A stretch of 45,405 nucleotides of DNA from JAAFJT01 sp043744275 (GCA_043744275.1 JAYTUY010000275.1:1-45405); one strand, 5' to 3'; shown: positions 8,364-18,003, counted from the first letter of the stretch. Numbers and translations: made by a program. Notes: a model not told the origin generated them from the letters alone.

Positions 8364-9131
8364 ATAAGTATTCCAAATTTTCCATCCTTTTTCTGCTTGA
8401 AAATAGAGCATATCTAAGCCGCTTTTTACATTAGCTCCTCGCTCTTTCCCTTTTTTCAAAAAAGTAGATTCTTCTGGATTATAAATTAAATCATACATAA
8501 AATGTTGATTATCAAGACATTCGTAAGGAATTGGCGGACACCCCTCAGTATTGGGCGACATGCCGAGTGGCGTACAGTTCACAATCAGTTGATGCGAGGA
8601 CATAATAGCTTTATCCAAATCGGCATATGTGAAACCATGTGCGCTTTTATGACGTGAAACATATTGATATGGTATTTTCAACTCTTTTAAAGCATAAGCG
8701 ACTGCCTTCGCCGAGCCTCCTGTTCCGAGTATGAGGGCTTTCATATTTAAACTTCCCTCGTCCAAGCTCTCCCCTTGGTGACGAAGACTTAACAAGCCCA
8801 AAAGTGATTTTTGAAAACCATAATAATCGGTATTATAGCCCTTTAATTTTCCGTCAATAATTTTAATGCAATTGACCGCCCCAATGGCTTCCGCCGTTTC
8901 GTCCAATTCATCAAGCCAATTCATCACATCCTCTTTGTAAGGAATCGTCACATTTAGCCCGACCAAATTAGGATGCCCCCTCAGTAATTTAGGCAATTGT
9001 TCAATGGATTCAATTGGGAATAATTCATATTCCCAATCATGCGTAAGTCCTTCATTTTCAAACTTTTGTGTAAAATATTTTTTTGAAAATGAATGACTGA
9101 GAGGGTAGCCAATTAAGCCTAATAATTTCAT
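8361..9131 (-). CDS. aroE: Shikimate dehydrogenase
   Basis: Reduces 3-dehydroshikimate to shikimate with NADPH in aromatic amino acid synthesis. The 256-residue protein has the substrate motif YPLSHSFS near 8-15, NVTIPYKEDV with the catalytic lysine near 67, GAVNCI and GYNTDYYGF with the conserved Asp near 103, and the nucleotide loop LILGTGGSAKA near 138. The NCTPLGM block near 187 is also present. Two full copies of the dispersed word lie inside it. The copy at 8541 encodes NTEG in the variable stretch after the TPLGM block, and the copy at 8977 encodes LRG just before the catalytic NVTIPYK. It ends in a 24-bp hairpin and starts 29 bases after frr, likely in one unit with frr upstream. Confidence 0.96.
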   Translation of the reverse strand: MKLLGLIGYPLSHSFSKKYFTQKFENEGLTHDWEYELFPIESIEQLPKLLRGHPNLVGLNVTIPYKEDVMNWLDELDETAEAIGAVNCIKIIDGKLKGYNTDYYGFQKSLLGLLSLRHQGESLDEGSLNMKALILGTGGSAKAVAYALKELKIPYQYVSRHKSAHGFTYADLDKAIMSSHQLIVNCTPLGMSPNTEGCPPIPYECLDNQHFMYDLIYNPEESTFLKKGKERGANVKSGLDMLYFQAEKGWKIWNTY

Positions 9132-9160
9132 TCAACATTTTGTTTTAAAAAAAATTAGCC

Positions 9161-9727
9161 TTAAACGGTTAATATTTCTCTCTCTTTTGCTTCTACTAAT
9201 TTGTCAACTTTATCTACAAATTTGTTGGTCAGCGTTTGAATTTCTTCTTCTTTTTTCTTACCGATGTCTTCGGCTAAACCATTTTTTATGGCTTTTCTCA
9301 ATTCTTCCATCGCATCTCTTCTGGAATTGCGGACACCTACTTTGCTTTCCTCGCCCACGTGTTTGGCTTTTTTAGCAAACTCTTTACGGCGTTCTTCGGT
9401 CAATAGCGGAATAGAAAGGCGAATGATTTGACCATCGTTTTGAGGGGTGATACCCAAAGCAGCTTCAAAAATCCCTTTTTCGATGGGTCCGAGCATATTT
9501 TTTTCCCAAGGTTGAATAATAATTGTGCGGGCATCTGCCATCGAAATATTAGCCACTTGACTAATTTTGGTTGGTGAGCCATAATAAGGCACCAAAATAC
9601 CTTCCACCAAATCTCCGCTGGCTCTGCCTGTACGTATTTTGAGAAGTTCGTGGTGAAGATGCTCGATGGCGTGGTTCATACCATCCTCAGCCATTTCGAA
9701 TATTAATTCAATTTCAGAAATATCCAT
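9161..9727 (-). CDS. frr: Ribosome recycling factor
   Basis: A 188-residue RRF that, with EF-G, splits the post-termination ribosome. It shows the family blocks LLKIRTGRASGDLVEG, the PYYGSPTKISQVANIS stretch and VRNSRRDAMEELRK, with helix-rich ends. The length is as expected. In many Bacteroidota frr follows pyrH; here a PIN-like gene precedes it by 37 bases and aroE follows by 29, so the three are likely cotranscribed. No copy of the dispersed word is inside this short, conserved gene. Confidence 0.96.
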   Translation of the reverse strand: MDISEIELIFEMAEDGMNHAIEHLHHELLKIRTGRASGDLVEGILVPYYGSPTKISQVANISMADARTIIIQPWEKNMLGPIEKGIFEAALGITPQNDGQIIRLSIPLLTEERRKEFAKKAKHVGEESKVGVRNSRRDAMEELRKAIKNGLAEDIGKKKEEEIQTLTNKFVDKVDKLVEAKEREILTV

Positions 9728-9764
9728 AACCGTAATTATTTGATTGCGAATGTTTTATATCGTT

Positions 9765-10490
9765 TTAAAAATTGTATATAACCTGTTCGCTATTCAGCTT
9801 AATTTCGTTCGTTTCTTCCAATCTTTTAATAATTTTTTCTACATTTCCATGCACTGAAAGCTCCTGATTGTGCAAAAGAATGTAATTTTTCAACAAACCC
9901 AAATCCATAGGGCGATTGCCTGAGCGAATCAGCCGACGCACTGTTTCTCGCGCTGTTTCGTCTATGAGAGTTGGGTCACTCACGCCTTCGCCTTGCGTGG
10001 CGCCTTCGCTACTGCGCTCGCCATAAAGTCTCGAAATGAGTTCAACTGCTTCTTCTATTTGTGGCTCTAAATGAGATTCACCTCCCTTATTAGAAATGTC
10101 ATTATACTGAGGGGGGTCTTTTTCCATGCCTTGCTGGCGAACACGGATACATGAGCGACCTGTGGAATTGATAAAATTCACTAACGGATCAAAGGCATTA
10201 TCGTTGGATAAAATAGCAAATTCTACATCGCTGCTTATTTTTTCATGCAGTTTTCCCATTAAAAAACAGATATGGTAATTCAAATCATGCGGGGTAGCAC
10301 CAGCGACTTCAATCCATTTGATATTGCTGCCCATACGTTGAATATCTTTGACAAGGACGAAAGGAATTTGTTCAATATCAGAGCCGAGGAAGACAAAGAC
10401 TTTATCACAAACTTTTTCAAGTTTTTTAAACTTGATTTGTTTAAGGGTTTCAAAATCCAAAAAAACGTAACGTCGAGTATGCGTAGCCAT
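9765..10490 (-). CDS. PIN-like (NYN-type) domain protein
   Basis: A 241-residue protein in two parts. Residues 1 to about 115 have the Bacteroidota PIN-like pattern: VFLDFETL with an early Asp (D12), GATPHDLNYHICFLMG and FAILSNDNAFDPLVNF, whose acidic residues could form a metal site. After a linker of about 40 residues, residues 165-241 form a helical, winged-helix-like end. PIN-like proteins are often RNases, but activity is not shown for this group. The dispersed word (10106-10114, six Gs) encodes PPQY and falls exactly in the linker between the two parts. It heads a minus-strand group with frr and aroE. Confidence 0.7.
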   Translation of the reverse strand: MATHTRRYVFLDFETLKQIKFKKLEKVCDKVFVFLGSDIEQIPFVLVKDIQRMGSNIKWIEVAGATPHDLNYHICFLMGKLHEKISSDVEFAILSNDNAFDPLVNFINSTGRSCIRVRQQGMEKDPPQYNDISNKGGESHLEPQIEEAVELISRLYGERSSEGATQGEGVSDPTLIDETARETVRRLIRSGNRPMDLGLLKNYILLHNQELSVHGNVEKIIKRLEETNEIKLNSEQVIYNF

Positions 10491-10756
10491 AGTCCAAAAA
10501 GTTTGTTAAAATTATAAGAAAGTCGTTGTTAATTTTTTACAAGTCGCTAAATTAAACCATTCCTTTTTCTATCCAAAATTTTGAGCAAAAAAATGTTTGA
10601 AAATATATGAAAAAAATTTGGATGAAAAATCAAATCGTAATATTTAAACAGTTGATAATCAAAATTTTATCCTTGTGTTAAATTATTACTATAAAAAAAT
10701 GTTTTAAAAGTCATAAAATAAAAACTTGTGCAGAATAGGAGTTGCTTGTTAGAATA

Positions 10757-10764
10757 TATCTTTG
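10757..10764 (+). promoter_or_regulatory. Probable -7 box (TATCTTTG) of xerD
   Basis: TATCTTTG matches the Bacteroidota -7 consensus and lies only four bases before the ATG at 10769, so the transcript would be almost leaderless. No convincing -33 element is placed at the right distance. Confidence 0.35.
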
Positions 10765-10768
10765 TGTT

Positions 10769-11701
10769 ATGAATTGGAAAACTGCCCTCGATGGCTTTAA
10801 GGTTTATTTGATGCTCGAACGCTCGCTCTCGGGCAACTCTGTCGAAGCCTACTTGCGTGATGTGAGCAAACTCCAACAATATATGGAGTTGAAAGGTTAT
10901 CAACACGAGCCGAGCCAAGTACCCCCCTCAGTAGTGAGCGAGCTGATGGCATATCTCAACGATTTGGGACTTGAATCGACCTCGCAAGCGCGGACACTTT
11001 CGGGTTTGAAGACGTTCTATAGATATTTGCTGCTCGAAGACCTCATTGACGTCGCGCCGACTGACCTCATCGAAGCACCGCGATTGGCTAAAAAAATCCC
11101 AGATGTGTTGTCTTTTGATGAAATTGAAAGCATATTAGCCACTATTGACCTCTCTAAACCGCAAGGTTTGCGAGATAGGGCGATTTTGGAAGTGCTGTAT
11201 GCCTGCGGATTGCGTGTGAGCGAATTGATAAATCTGAAAAGATCGAACCTTTATTTTCATGAAGGTTATATCACTGTTGTAGGAAAAGGCAATAAAGAAC
11301 GCCTCGTGCCGATTGGCGAAGACGCCATGAAACACCTTAAATATTACCTCGAGCATGTCCGCAAACGCATCAAAACGATGCCCGAATTCGACAATTTTGT
11401 CTTTATCAATAATCGCGGCAAACCTTTCAGTAGGATATGGATTTTTTTAGTGATTAAAGCAGGGGCAAAGGCGGCAGAGATTGAAAAAAACGTGAGCCCA
11501 CATACTTTTAGGCACTCATTCGCTACGCATTTGATTGAAGGTGGGGCGGATTTGAAAGTCGTTCAGGATTTGCTCGGACATGAAAGCATCACAACTACTG
11601 AGATTTATACGCATCTCGATACCGATTATTTGAGAGAAACCGTTTTGATGTTTCATCCTCGGAATCGGTTGAAAAAGAAAAATGAGGATTTAAATATGTG
11701 A
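10769..11701 (+). CDS. xerD: Tyrosine site-specific recombinase XerD
   Basis: A 310-residue recombinase that resolves chromosome dimers at dif with XerC or alone. The N-terminal SAM-like core-binding domain (LERSLSGNSVEAYLRDV) is followed by the catalytic domain with R149 (ACGLRVSEL), K173 (GKGNKER), H245-x-x-R248 (HTFRHS), H271 (LLGHES) and the nucleophile Y280 (TEIYTH). All catalytic residues are present. The chosen ATG at 10769 fits the family N-terminus; an upstream TTG at 10742 would add nine unlikely residues. The dispersed word at 10924 (six Cs) encodes VPPSV in the surface loop after helix two. The lipoprotein gene follows 31 bases later. Confidence 0.95.
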   Translation: MNWKTALDGFKVYLMLERSLSGNSVEAYLRDVSKLQQYMELKGYQHEPSQVPPSVVSELMAYLNDLGLESTSQARTLSGLKTFYRYLLLEDLIDVAPTDLIEAPRLAKKIPDVLSFDEIESILATIDLSKPQGLRDRAILEVLYACGLRVSELINLKRSNLYFHEGYITVVGKGNKERLVPIGEDAMKHLKYYLEHVRKRIKTMPEFDNFVFINNRGKPFSRIWIFLVIKAGAKAAEIEKNVSPHTFRHSFATHLIEGGADLKVVQDLLGHESITTTEIYTHLDTDYLRETVLMFHPRNRLKKKNEDLNM

Positions 11702-11732
11702 GATTTTTTATAATCAATTGATAATCAATAAG

Positions 11733-13427
11733 TTGAAAAATAAAATTTTTATTTTAATCGCTCTATCAGCAAGCATTTTACAAGGCTGCGCCAATGTAGG
11801 GCAACTAAAAGGTGGACCCAAGGACACCAAGCCGCCGCAAATTGTACAAGCCCTTTCTACGCCTAATTTGCAAACCAATTTTAAGAAAAAGCCTATTGTT
11901 TTAACTTTTGATGAATGGGTGAAGTTAGAAGATGTTTTCAATCAAGTGGTCGTATCGCCGCCTTTGAATGAGCGACCAGAAGTGGTTTTGAAAGGTAAAA
12001 AACTGTACATAAAATTTACAGATGAAGAAATTTTAAGAGAAAATGCCACATATACCATCAATTTTGGTGATGCCATCAAAGATATTACAGAAGGAAATGC
12101 TGCCAAATCGCTCCGTTTTGTTTTTTCAACAGGTCCCGTTATTGACTCGCTCGAGGTGACTGCTCGCGTTGTGGATGCCATAACAGGGCTTCCTACTGAG
12201 GGGGTGGTTTTGATGCTTTATGATAATCTTTCAGACACGGTGGTACGAAAACTCAAGCCTTTCTATTTTGGCAAAACAGATAAAGAGGGTTTTACTCGAA
12301 TTGAAAATGTAAGGGCAGGCACTTTCAAGGTTTTTGCTTTAAAAGACCTTGATTTGAACTACCTTTTCAATCAAGACAGCGAAAGTATAGGCTTTCCAGA
12401 CAGCACTTTGACCATTAACTCCAACAATAAAGATTTTATAAAAAAAGATACCACTACTCGAAGTGATTCGCTTCAACGCATCACGGACTCCATCGCTGCG
12501 GCTAATACTTCCTTGAAAATACGCCTTTTTGAGCCGCGTAAATCCTTGAAAATCAATGGTCGGGAGACGGATAAATATGGTGTTGTGAAACTTATTTTTA
12601 ATCAAGAAATTAAAAAATCAGAAGTCAGTTTTGATGATGTGAAGCAAAATGCCTTGACTGAAATCAGCCGCGATACACTTTTAATTTGGTACAATCAGCC
12701 CGATGATACGCCGTGGAATATTTATTTTAAAGGTGAAAAACAAACGGATACTATCCGCATACGCCCACGTGGGAAGGTGGATTTCATGAAACGTGGAAAA
12801 CTTACCCCCCTCAGTATTACAAGCCAAATTTTAAAAACGCCTACGAAACCAGTTCAAATTGACTTCAATTATCCTATTCAAAATATTGATACCAATAGCA
12901 ATAAAGCACTCATTACGCTGATTGATTCAAGTAAAAACGCAATACCCCTCAGTATTAAGATAGATTCGGCATCTAAACGCAAGCTGATATTTGAAGCCCC
13001 TTGGAAAGATGGACAGTCATATCAACTCTCTATTCTGCCTAATGCCTTGACAGATATTTATGGTTTTAGAAATGATTCTATTATTTCTAAAATTACTATT
13101 TTAAATAAAAAAGAATTTGGCAATATTATTTTGACAATTAAAGATTTGGATAAAGGAAAAAGCTATATTTGTCAGATTTTATCGGGTACGAGCTTAGTCG
13201 AAGAAGAGTTTTTTATAGATAATGTATCGAGTATTGAAAAACGCTTTGAAAATATGCGCCTCGATCAATATTCCTTTAAAATAATAGAAGATTTGAATAA
13301 AAATCGCGTGTGGGATACAGGCGATTATGATAAAAAACGACAACCTGAACGCATTTTTATAGAAAAATCCGCCGAAGCTTTACGTGCTGATTGGGATTTA
13401 GAAAAAGAAATAATCGTTAGATTTTAG
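11733..13427 (+). CDS. Ig-like (Big_5) domain lipoprotein
   Basis: A large lipoprotein of about 564 residues. The signal MKNKIFILIALSASILQGC has C19 as lipidated cysteine, followed by a GGPKDTKPPQIV stretch and an Ig-like SbsA/Big_5 domain (about 25-130). Later carboxypeptidase-regulatory-like and strand-rich segments are present (DAITGLPTEGVV; ITDIYGF-type turns). Such lipoproteins are common and uncharacterised in Bacteroidota. No ATG is available; TTG at 11733 gives the cleanest signal peptide, while an in-frame TTG at 11718 overlaps the palindrome ATTGATAATCAAT. Three copies of the dispersed word lie inside (12195, 12807, 12945), the last two only 138 bases apart and both encoding PLSI. 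Confidence 0.75.
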   Translation: MKNKIFILIALSASILQGCANVGQLKGGPKDTKPPQIVQALSTPNLQTNFKKKPIVLTFDEWVKLEDVFNQVVVSPPLNERPEVVLKGKKLYIKFTDEEILRENATYTINFGDAIKDITEGNAAKSLRFVFSTGPVIDSLEVTARVVDAITGLPTEGVVLMLYDNLSDTVVRKLKPFYFGKTDKEGFTRIENVRAGTFKVFALKDLDLNYLFNQDSESIGFPDSTLTINSNNKDFIKKDTTTRSDSLQRITDSIAAANTSLKIRLFEPRKSLKINGRETDKYGVVKLIFNQEIKKSEVSFDDVKQNALTEISRDTLLIWYNQPDDTPWNIYFKGEKQTDTIRIRPRGKVDFMKRGKLTPLSITSQILKTPTKPVQIDFNYPIQNIDTNSNKALITLIDSSKNAIPLSIKIDSASKRKLIFEAPWKDGQSYQLSILPNALTDIYGFRNDSIISKITILNKKEFGNIILTIKDLDKGKSYICQILSGTSLVEEEFFIDNVSSIEKRFENMRLDQYSFKIIEDLNKNRVWDTGDYDKKRQPERIFIEKSAEALRADWDLEKEIIVRF

Positions 13428-13516
13428 ACATTTAGACATTAGATTAATAGACAGCAGACAATAGATTATCGGGCATTACCATGTCTGATATCTATTGTCT
13501 AAATATCTAAAATCTA
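13418..13516 (+). terminator. Long hairpin after the Ig-like lipoprotein gene
   Basis: Bases 13418-13438 pair with 13496-13516 over 21 positions with one G-T pair, and an inner stem (AGACAATAGAT with ATCTATTGTCT) continues it. The left arm overlaps the stop codon. The arms are built of TAGACA/TAGATT words. Confidence 0.6.
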
Positions 13517-13582
13517 AATATAAGCAAGACCAACACCAATTTCTATTAAACTAATTTAAGTATTAATTTAAAAAAAAAGTAC

Positions 13583-15313
13583 ATGAAAAGACAACTACAA
13601 TTATGTCTGCTCGTGTTGATGTACGGTGGTGTTGTGTACGGTCAAACGAGTAATTTTAATTTAGATTCTGAAGGGTGGATGATTATTGGCGATGCCGGCG
13701 GCATATTACCGCCTATTTACCACACAACAGGCGGCAACCCAACAGGCTATATTTCGAGCTTAGATGAAGGCGCAGGTGGTACATGGTTTTTCTCAGCCCC
13801 AGCTAAGTTCATTGGCAATAAATCTTGGTTTTATGGCAAAACGCTCAAATTTGATTTGAAACAGTCCGCTACTAACAGCCAATTTAATGATGATGATGTC
13901 ATTATTGAAGGCAATGGTATCATCCTCGCTTTAGGTACATCCAATAATCCACGAACCAGTTGGACTTCTTACTCAATGGTTTTGAATGAATCCGCAGCCT
14001 GGCGAGTGGGTAATAGAAATGGTCGAAGAGCTACGCAAAGCGAATTTCGATCTGTCTTGTGCAACGTCAAACGCATATGGATACGAGGCGAATTTATATC
14101 AGGAGCTGATGAAGGCAGTTTGGACAATGTCATTATTGATGGTATAGATTGTACGCCCAATATTTTCACTCAAAGCCCTATACTTTGTAGTGGGCAATCC
14201 ATTCAAGTGAATGGGAAAACATATAATACAAGCGGTGCATATCGCGACACCATCAAGCGGTGTTTTCCACTCTGCGATAGCATTATTGTAACAAATCTCA
14301 AAATGGTTGACACGTCACTCAGAACGCGCAACCTCACTATTTGTGAAGGCGATTTTGTTAAAATTGGCGATAGTATTTATACAAAAAGTGGCAATTATCG
14401 AAATATACTCAGGGGGTACTTAGGTTGCGATAGTACAATCGTCACCAATTTGACAGTCAATAAAAAAGGGACTTGGTCGTTGGATACCTCTATTTGTTCG
14501 GGCAGAATTGTTCGAGTAAATAACAAAATATACAGTCAAGCAGGTACATTCAGCGATACGATTCGCCGAAACCCACCGCTTTGCGATAGCATTTTGACTA
14601 TTAAAATTAAAACAAATCCAATTCCTGAAATTACGGAGAATTTGACGATTTGTAAAAACGACACCATATATATACGTGGGCGAATTTTTAACCATAGTGG
14701 TGTATATCGCGATACTTTAAGGTCGTTCAGTAATCGTTGCGATACAGTCATTGTCACCAATGTGACTGTATCAAATTTGAGCCTTGACTTAGGTGCAGAT
14801 GTAACGCTCGATAGGGGCGATAGTTTGCAGTTGAACCCCTCAGTGATTGTTTCCAAATCCGTCAAATGGAAATGGACGCCGACAACAGGATTGAATTGTA
14901 CGGCTTGCCAAAGCCCTGTGGCGAGACCTGAAAAAACGGTTACTTATATCGTAGAAGCAAAAGATACGACAGGCGGTTGCACCATAAAAGATGATATTAC
15001 AATTACGGTAAAAGCCTGTGATAAAATATTCATACCTGATGCTTTTAGCCCGAATAACGATGGTAATAATGATATGTTTATTGCCTATGGCAGTGGTTGT
15101 GCTTCCCAAATCAAACGGATGACGATATTTAATCGTTGGGGTGAAATGGTATTTTTAAATCAAAATATAGGGCTTAATAACCCTGCTAATGGTTGGGATG
15201 GCATGTTTAGAGATAAAAAATTGCCAGCCGATGTGTATATTTACTTGATTGAAATAGAATATGGCGATGGAAAAGTGAAGACTTTTTCAGGTGATTTGAC
15301 GTTGATAAGATAA
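13583..15313 (+). CDS. Secreted T9SS type B protein with laminin-B-like domain
   Basis: A 576-residue secreted protein. The signal peptide MKRQLQLCLLVLMYGGVVYG is followed by a laminin B (domain IV)-like region at about 22-190 (YISSLDEGAGGTWFFSAP and FYGKTLKFDLKQS). Four repeats of about 50 residues follow, of the form TIC-x-GD-...-SG-x-Y-x-D-T-...-CDS-x-VTN. The end carries the gliding-motility C-terminal domain (PDAFSPNNDGNND near 495, FNRWGEMVF, NGWDG, ADVYIYLIEI), the type B signal for T9SS export. Probably a surface or matrix protein; ligand unknown. One dispersed word is inside (14836), and a one-base variant, ACTCAGGGGG, stands at about 14407. It is 9 bases before lptB. Confidence 0.85.
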   Translation: MKRQLQLCLLVLMYGGVVYGQTSNFNLDSEGWMIIGDAGGILPPIYHTTGGNPTGYISSLDEGAGGTWFFSAPAKFIGNKSWFYGKTLKFDLKQSATNSQFNDDDVIIEGNGIILALGTSNNPRTSWTSYSMVLNESAAWRVGNRNGRRATQSEFRSVLCNVKRIWIRGEFISGADEGSLDNVIIDGIDCTPNIFTQSPILCSGQSIQVNGKTYNTSGAYRDTIKRCFPLCDSIIVTNLKMVDTSLRTRNLTICEGDFVKIGDSIYTKSGNYRNILRGYLGCDSTIVTNLTVNKKGTWSLDTSICSGRIVRVNNKIYSQAGTFSDTIRRNPPLCDSILTIKIKTNPIPEITENLTICKNDTIYIRGRIFNHSGVYRDTLRSFSNRCDTVIVTNVTVSNLSLDLGADVTLDRGDSLQLNPSVIVSKSVKWKWTPTTGLNCTACQSPVARPEKTVTYIVEAKDTTGGCTIKDDITITVKACDKIFIPDAFSPNNDGNNDMFIAYGSGCASQIKRMTIFNRWGEMVFLNQNIGLNNPANGWDGMFRDKKLPADVYIYLIEIEYGDGKVKTFSGDLTLIR

Positions 15314-15322
15314 AATAAAAGA

Positions 15323-16063
15323 ATGATACTTCGAGCAGAAAATTTACAAAAAACTTATGGAGCGCGCCAAGTCGTGAGAGGTGTATCCGTAGAAGTGAAT
15401 CAAGGAGAAATCGTCGGTTTGCTCGGTCCGAATGGGGCGGGCAAAACGACGAGTTTCTATATGATGGTGGGTTTTATCAAGCCCAATAGTGGCGTGGTTT
15501 ACCTTGATAATGAAGATATTACGCACCTTGCCATGTACAAACGCGCTCAAAAAGGCATTGGTTATCTGCCACAAGAGCCATCGGTATTTCGCAAATTGAG
15601 CGTAGAAGATAATATCAGAGCGGTGCTCGAAATGACCCCCCTCAGTATAGAGGAGCAAAAAGACCGTTTGGAGATTTTGTTGGATGAATTTAACTTGCAT
15701 AAAGTGCGCAAAAGCAACGGCGATACGCTCAGCGGAGGTGAACGCCGCCGAACTGAAATTGCCCGCGCCTTAGCCACATCACCCAATTTTATTTTGCTCG
15801 ATGAACCCTTTGCAGGCATTGACCCGATTGCGGTTGAAGACATTCAATATATTGTGGCTAAATTAAAAACAAAAAATATAGGCATTTTAATAACCGACCA
15901 CAATGTTCAAGAGACTCTGTCCATCACTGACCGCGCCTATTTGATGTTTGAGGGCAGCATTCTCAAAGCCGGTACAGCCGAAGAATTGGCTGCTGACGAA
16001 ATGGTGAGGAAAGTATATTTAGGAAAACATTTTGAATTGCGTAGAAAAAATATTGAAGTTTAA
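15323..16063 (+). CDS. lptB: LPS export ABC transporter ATP-binding protein
   Basis: The ATPase that powers transport of lipopolysaccharide from the inner membrane through LptFG. The 246 residues contain Walker A GPNGAGKTT (35-43), Q-loop near 84, signature LSGGE (136-140), Walker B ILLDEP (157-162) and the switch histidine H193 (ITDHNV). The sequence YLPQEPSVFRKLSVEDNI is typical of LptB. The dispersed word at 15638 (six Cs) encodes TPLS just before the EEQ of the helical domain and causes no length change against the family pattern. It is followed after 19 bases by a 61-codon gene. Confidence 0.95.
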   Translation: MILRAENLQKTYGARQVVRGVSVEVNQGEIVGLLGPNGAGKTTSFYMMVGFIKPNSGVVYLDNEDITHLAMYKRAQKGIGYLPQEPSVFRKLSVEDNIRAVLEMTPLSIEEQKDRLEILLDEFNLHKVRKSNGDTLSGGERRRTEIARALATSPNFILLDEPFAGIDPIAVEDIQYIVAKLKTKNIGILITDHNVQETLSITDRAYLMFEGSILKAGTAEELAADEMVRKVYLGKHFELRRKNIEV

Positions 16064-16082
16064 AATAACAAAACCACATATT

Positions 16083-16268
16083 ATGTCTGAAGAAAAAAAA
16101 CCTAAAAAGGCAGCAAAGAAAAAAACCGTTGAAAAACTCAACATGGGCATCAATGAATTCGGCGAATTGACAACGAACATCAATTTTGATGAAATCAACG
16201 CTTTTTTAAATCAAAATGTAGATGATAAAAAGTTAAATGAAAAGAAAAAGAAAACTAATGATGAATGA
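16083..16268 (+). CDS. Small lysine-rich protein downstream of lptB
   Basis: A 61-residue protein starting MSEEKKPKKAAKKKTVEKL. It has a basic N-terminal third, an acidic-neutral middle (NEFGELTTNINFDEINAFLN) and a basic end. The ATG at 16083 is preferred; the longer frame from 16032 overlaps lptB. It lies 19 bases after lptB, so it is probably cotranscribed. I do not recognise a family. The conserved-looking middle could be a short peptide that binds a partner protein. Confidence 0.6.
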   Translation: MSEEKKPKKAAKKKTVEKLNMGINEFGELTTNINFDEINAFLNQNVDDKKLNEKKKKTNDE

Positions 16269-16279
16269 TAAATTAGGAA

Positions 16280-17431
16280 TTACTTTACCATGCGTCCTTT
16301 CCAAATGTATTTCTTTTTGAAATTAGATGAAAAACCTACGTAGATGATGTAAACAATGTGCATAAATTGGGCGGGTAAAAAAATGTTCATCAAATCTTTT
16401 CGATTAAAAAAACGAGTCATGGTGTTGAGAAAAATATAGTCGAAAAGAAATTTTATGAGGATTTGAAAAATAAAAATGAAAATAAATTGAACGTCCCAAA
16501 AAATAGTAGCAACAAGACTGAATAGAAAATTGCAACAAAAAAGGAAAACAGCTACCAATTGAAAAACTGTGAACCCCTCAGTATAACTCGATGATTTAGA
16601 CGCCCAACGCATCCGTTGACTCAAAAAATCTTGAATAGTGGGTTTTGCTTTAGTTAACACAGTGGCTTCCGCATTTTTCAAAAAACCAAGCGATTTTGGA
16701 TAAAAACGCGCTACTTTTTGCATTAAAAGCATATCATCGCCACTTGCTACATGGTCAATATCTTTGAATCCCCCCACTTCGTAAAATAATTTTTTCTCAT
16801 AAGCCAAATTGGCTCCGTTGCACATATGCGAGAAATTGCCTTGCACGCCTGCACCCGTAATGCCCATCATGCCGATATAATCCAATGATTGAAACTGCTC
16901 AAAAAGCGATTCCTCTTCATAAAAATTGACAGGAGCTGCTATGAAACGCTTGCCTTCCTGTTCATAAAACTCAGCTATTAATGTAAGCCATTGCTTGGGT
17001 GCTACACAATCTGCATCGGTTGTCACAATTAAATCACCTTTGGCTTCGCCGATAGCGGCTTCAATGGCGCGTTTTTTAAAAGGTTGATTTTCACCCAATT
17101 TCACATAATTTTTCAACTCAATCAAATGCACATTTGGATGCCCCAAATCGCGAACATACTGAGGGGTCGAATCTTCGGAATGGTCATCAATGACGATGAT
17201 TTCAAAAAGGTGCGGCGGGTAATCGCCTTCGAGAATTGATTGTAAACAATGCAAAATATAATCCTCTTCGTTGCGAGCAGGAATCAAAACTGTTATGAGA
17301 GTTTGAGGAATTAGTTTTTTACTTTTATTGACATAAACCAAAGATTTCCAATACTTTATGTATAGAATAAAAAAAAATGTGTAGAAGAAAATAAGACTTG
17401 CCGATAGCAGCCAATATATATTGTGTAGCAC
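16280..17431 (-). CDS. Family 2 membrane glycosyltransferase
   Basis: A 383-residue processive-type GT2. An N-terminal membrane segment (about 7-28) is followed by the GT-A domain, with TVLIPARNEEDYI near 46, the DxD-type VTTDADCVAP near 136, a GAGVQGNFSHMCNGANLAYE acceptor-side block near 192, and the SQRMRWASKS motif near 270 that corresponds to the QxxRW of processive enzymes. Two or three membrane segments follow. It transfers a sugar from an NDP-sugar to an unknown lipid or polysaccharide acceptor. Two dispersed words are inside: 16574 (YTEGF, right after the RW motif) and 17158 (TPQY). It ends 11 bases from the convergent small gene. Confidence 0.85.
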   Translation of the reverse strand: MLHNIYWLLSASLIFFYTFFFILYIKYWKSLVYVNKSKKLIPQTLITVLIPARNEEDYILHCLQSILEGDYPPHLFEIIVIDDHSEDSTPQYVRDLGHPNVHLIELKNYVKLGENQPFKKRAIEAAIGEAKGDLIVTTDADCVAPKQWLTLIAEFYEQEGKRFIAAPVNFYEEESLFEQFQSLDYIGMMGITGAGVQGNFSHMCNGANLAYEKKLFYEVGGFKDIDHVASGDDMLLMQKVARFYPKSLGFLKNAEATVLTKAKPTIQDFLSQRMRWASKSSSYTEGFTVFQLVAVFLFCCNFLFSLVATIFWDVQFIFIFIFQILIKFLFDYIFLNTMTRFFNRKDLMNIFLPAQFMHIVYIIYVGFSSNFKKKYIWKGRMVK

Positions 17432-17478
17432 GGATTAAAGTTGGTTGAGTAAAAATTTTTCCAATAAATAAACCATTT

Positions 17479-18003
17479 CTAATTATCGAACAGATTGTCG
17501 TAAGGGTTGCTTTTATTTTTTTCTTTAGGTTTCGGCAAATCTAAAATGAAAGGTTCTTCGGGCTTTACATCAGTTTTATTTGGATTTATTTCGGTGCTAA
17601 TTTCTTCATAATCAGCATATTGACTGCCTTGCGTTTGATTGATTTGATTTTCAAATTGCTTACGGATATTACCCATTTTACGATAAAATAATGCCTTTAT
17701 AAAAAGATACCCGATGACAAAAGGATAGCATAGAACATTAAAAACCACTTTTACAATGCCCATCAAAATATCGGTTTTAAACGTTTCAAAAATATTGATT
17801 AAATAATCAGAAACGATTCTGTAATTGATAACCAAGGTAATAACCAAAAGGACAGGGGCTATCAAGTACAAAATTTTGATGAAACCGTACATAATCATAA
17901 TAACCAATGCCACAACTCCAAAAAACATGAGTAACGACATCAGCGAGCTGAATGGGTTTGGGGATTGCCCCGGATTTGTATTGAATGTGCGACGATATTG
18001 CAT
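17479..18003 (-). CDS. Uncharacterised membrane protein
   Basis: A 174-residue protein starting MQYRRTFNTNPGQSPNPFSS. It has two hydrophobic segments at about 22-60, a third at about 85-108, and a polar, lysine- and proline-rich tail (PKPKEKNKSNPYDNLFDN). The ATG at 18003 is chosen because the extra 20 residues of the longer frame do not look coded. It is 47 bases upstream of the glycosyltransferase gene and may be expressed with it. I recognise no family. Confidence 0.5.
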   Translation of the reverse strand: MQYRRTFNTNPGQSPNPFSSLMSLLMFFGVVALVIMIMYGFIKILYLIAPVLLVITLVINYRIVSDYLINIFETFKTDILMGIVKVVFNVLCYPFVIGYLFIKALFYRKMGNIRKQFENQINQTQGSQYADYEEISTEINPNKTDVKPEEPFILDLPKPKEKNKSNPYDNLFDN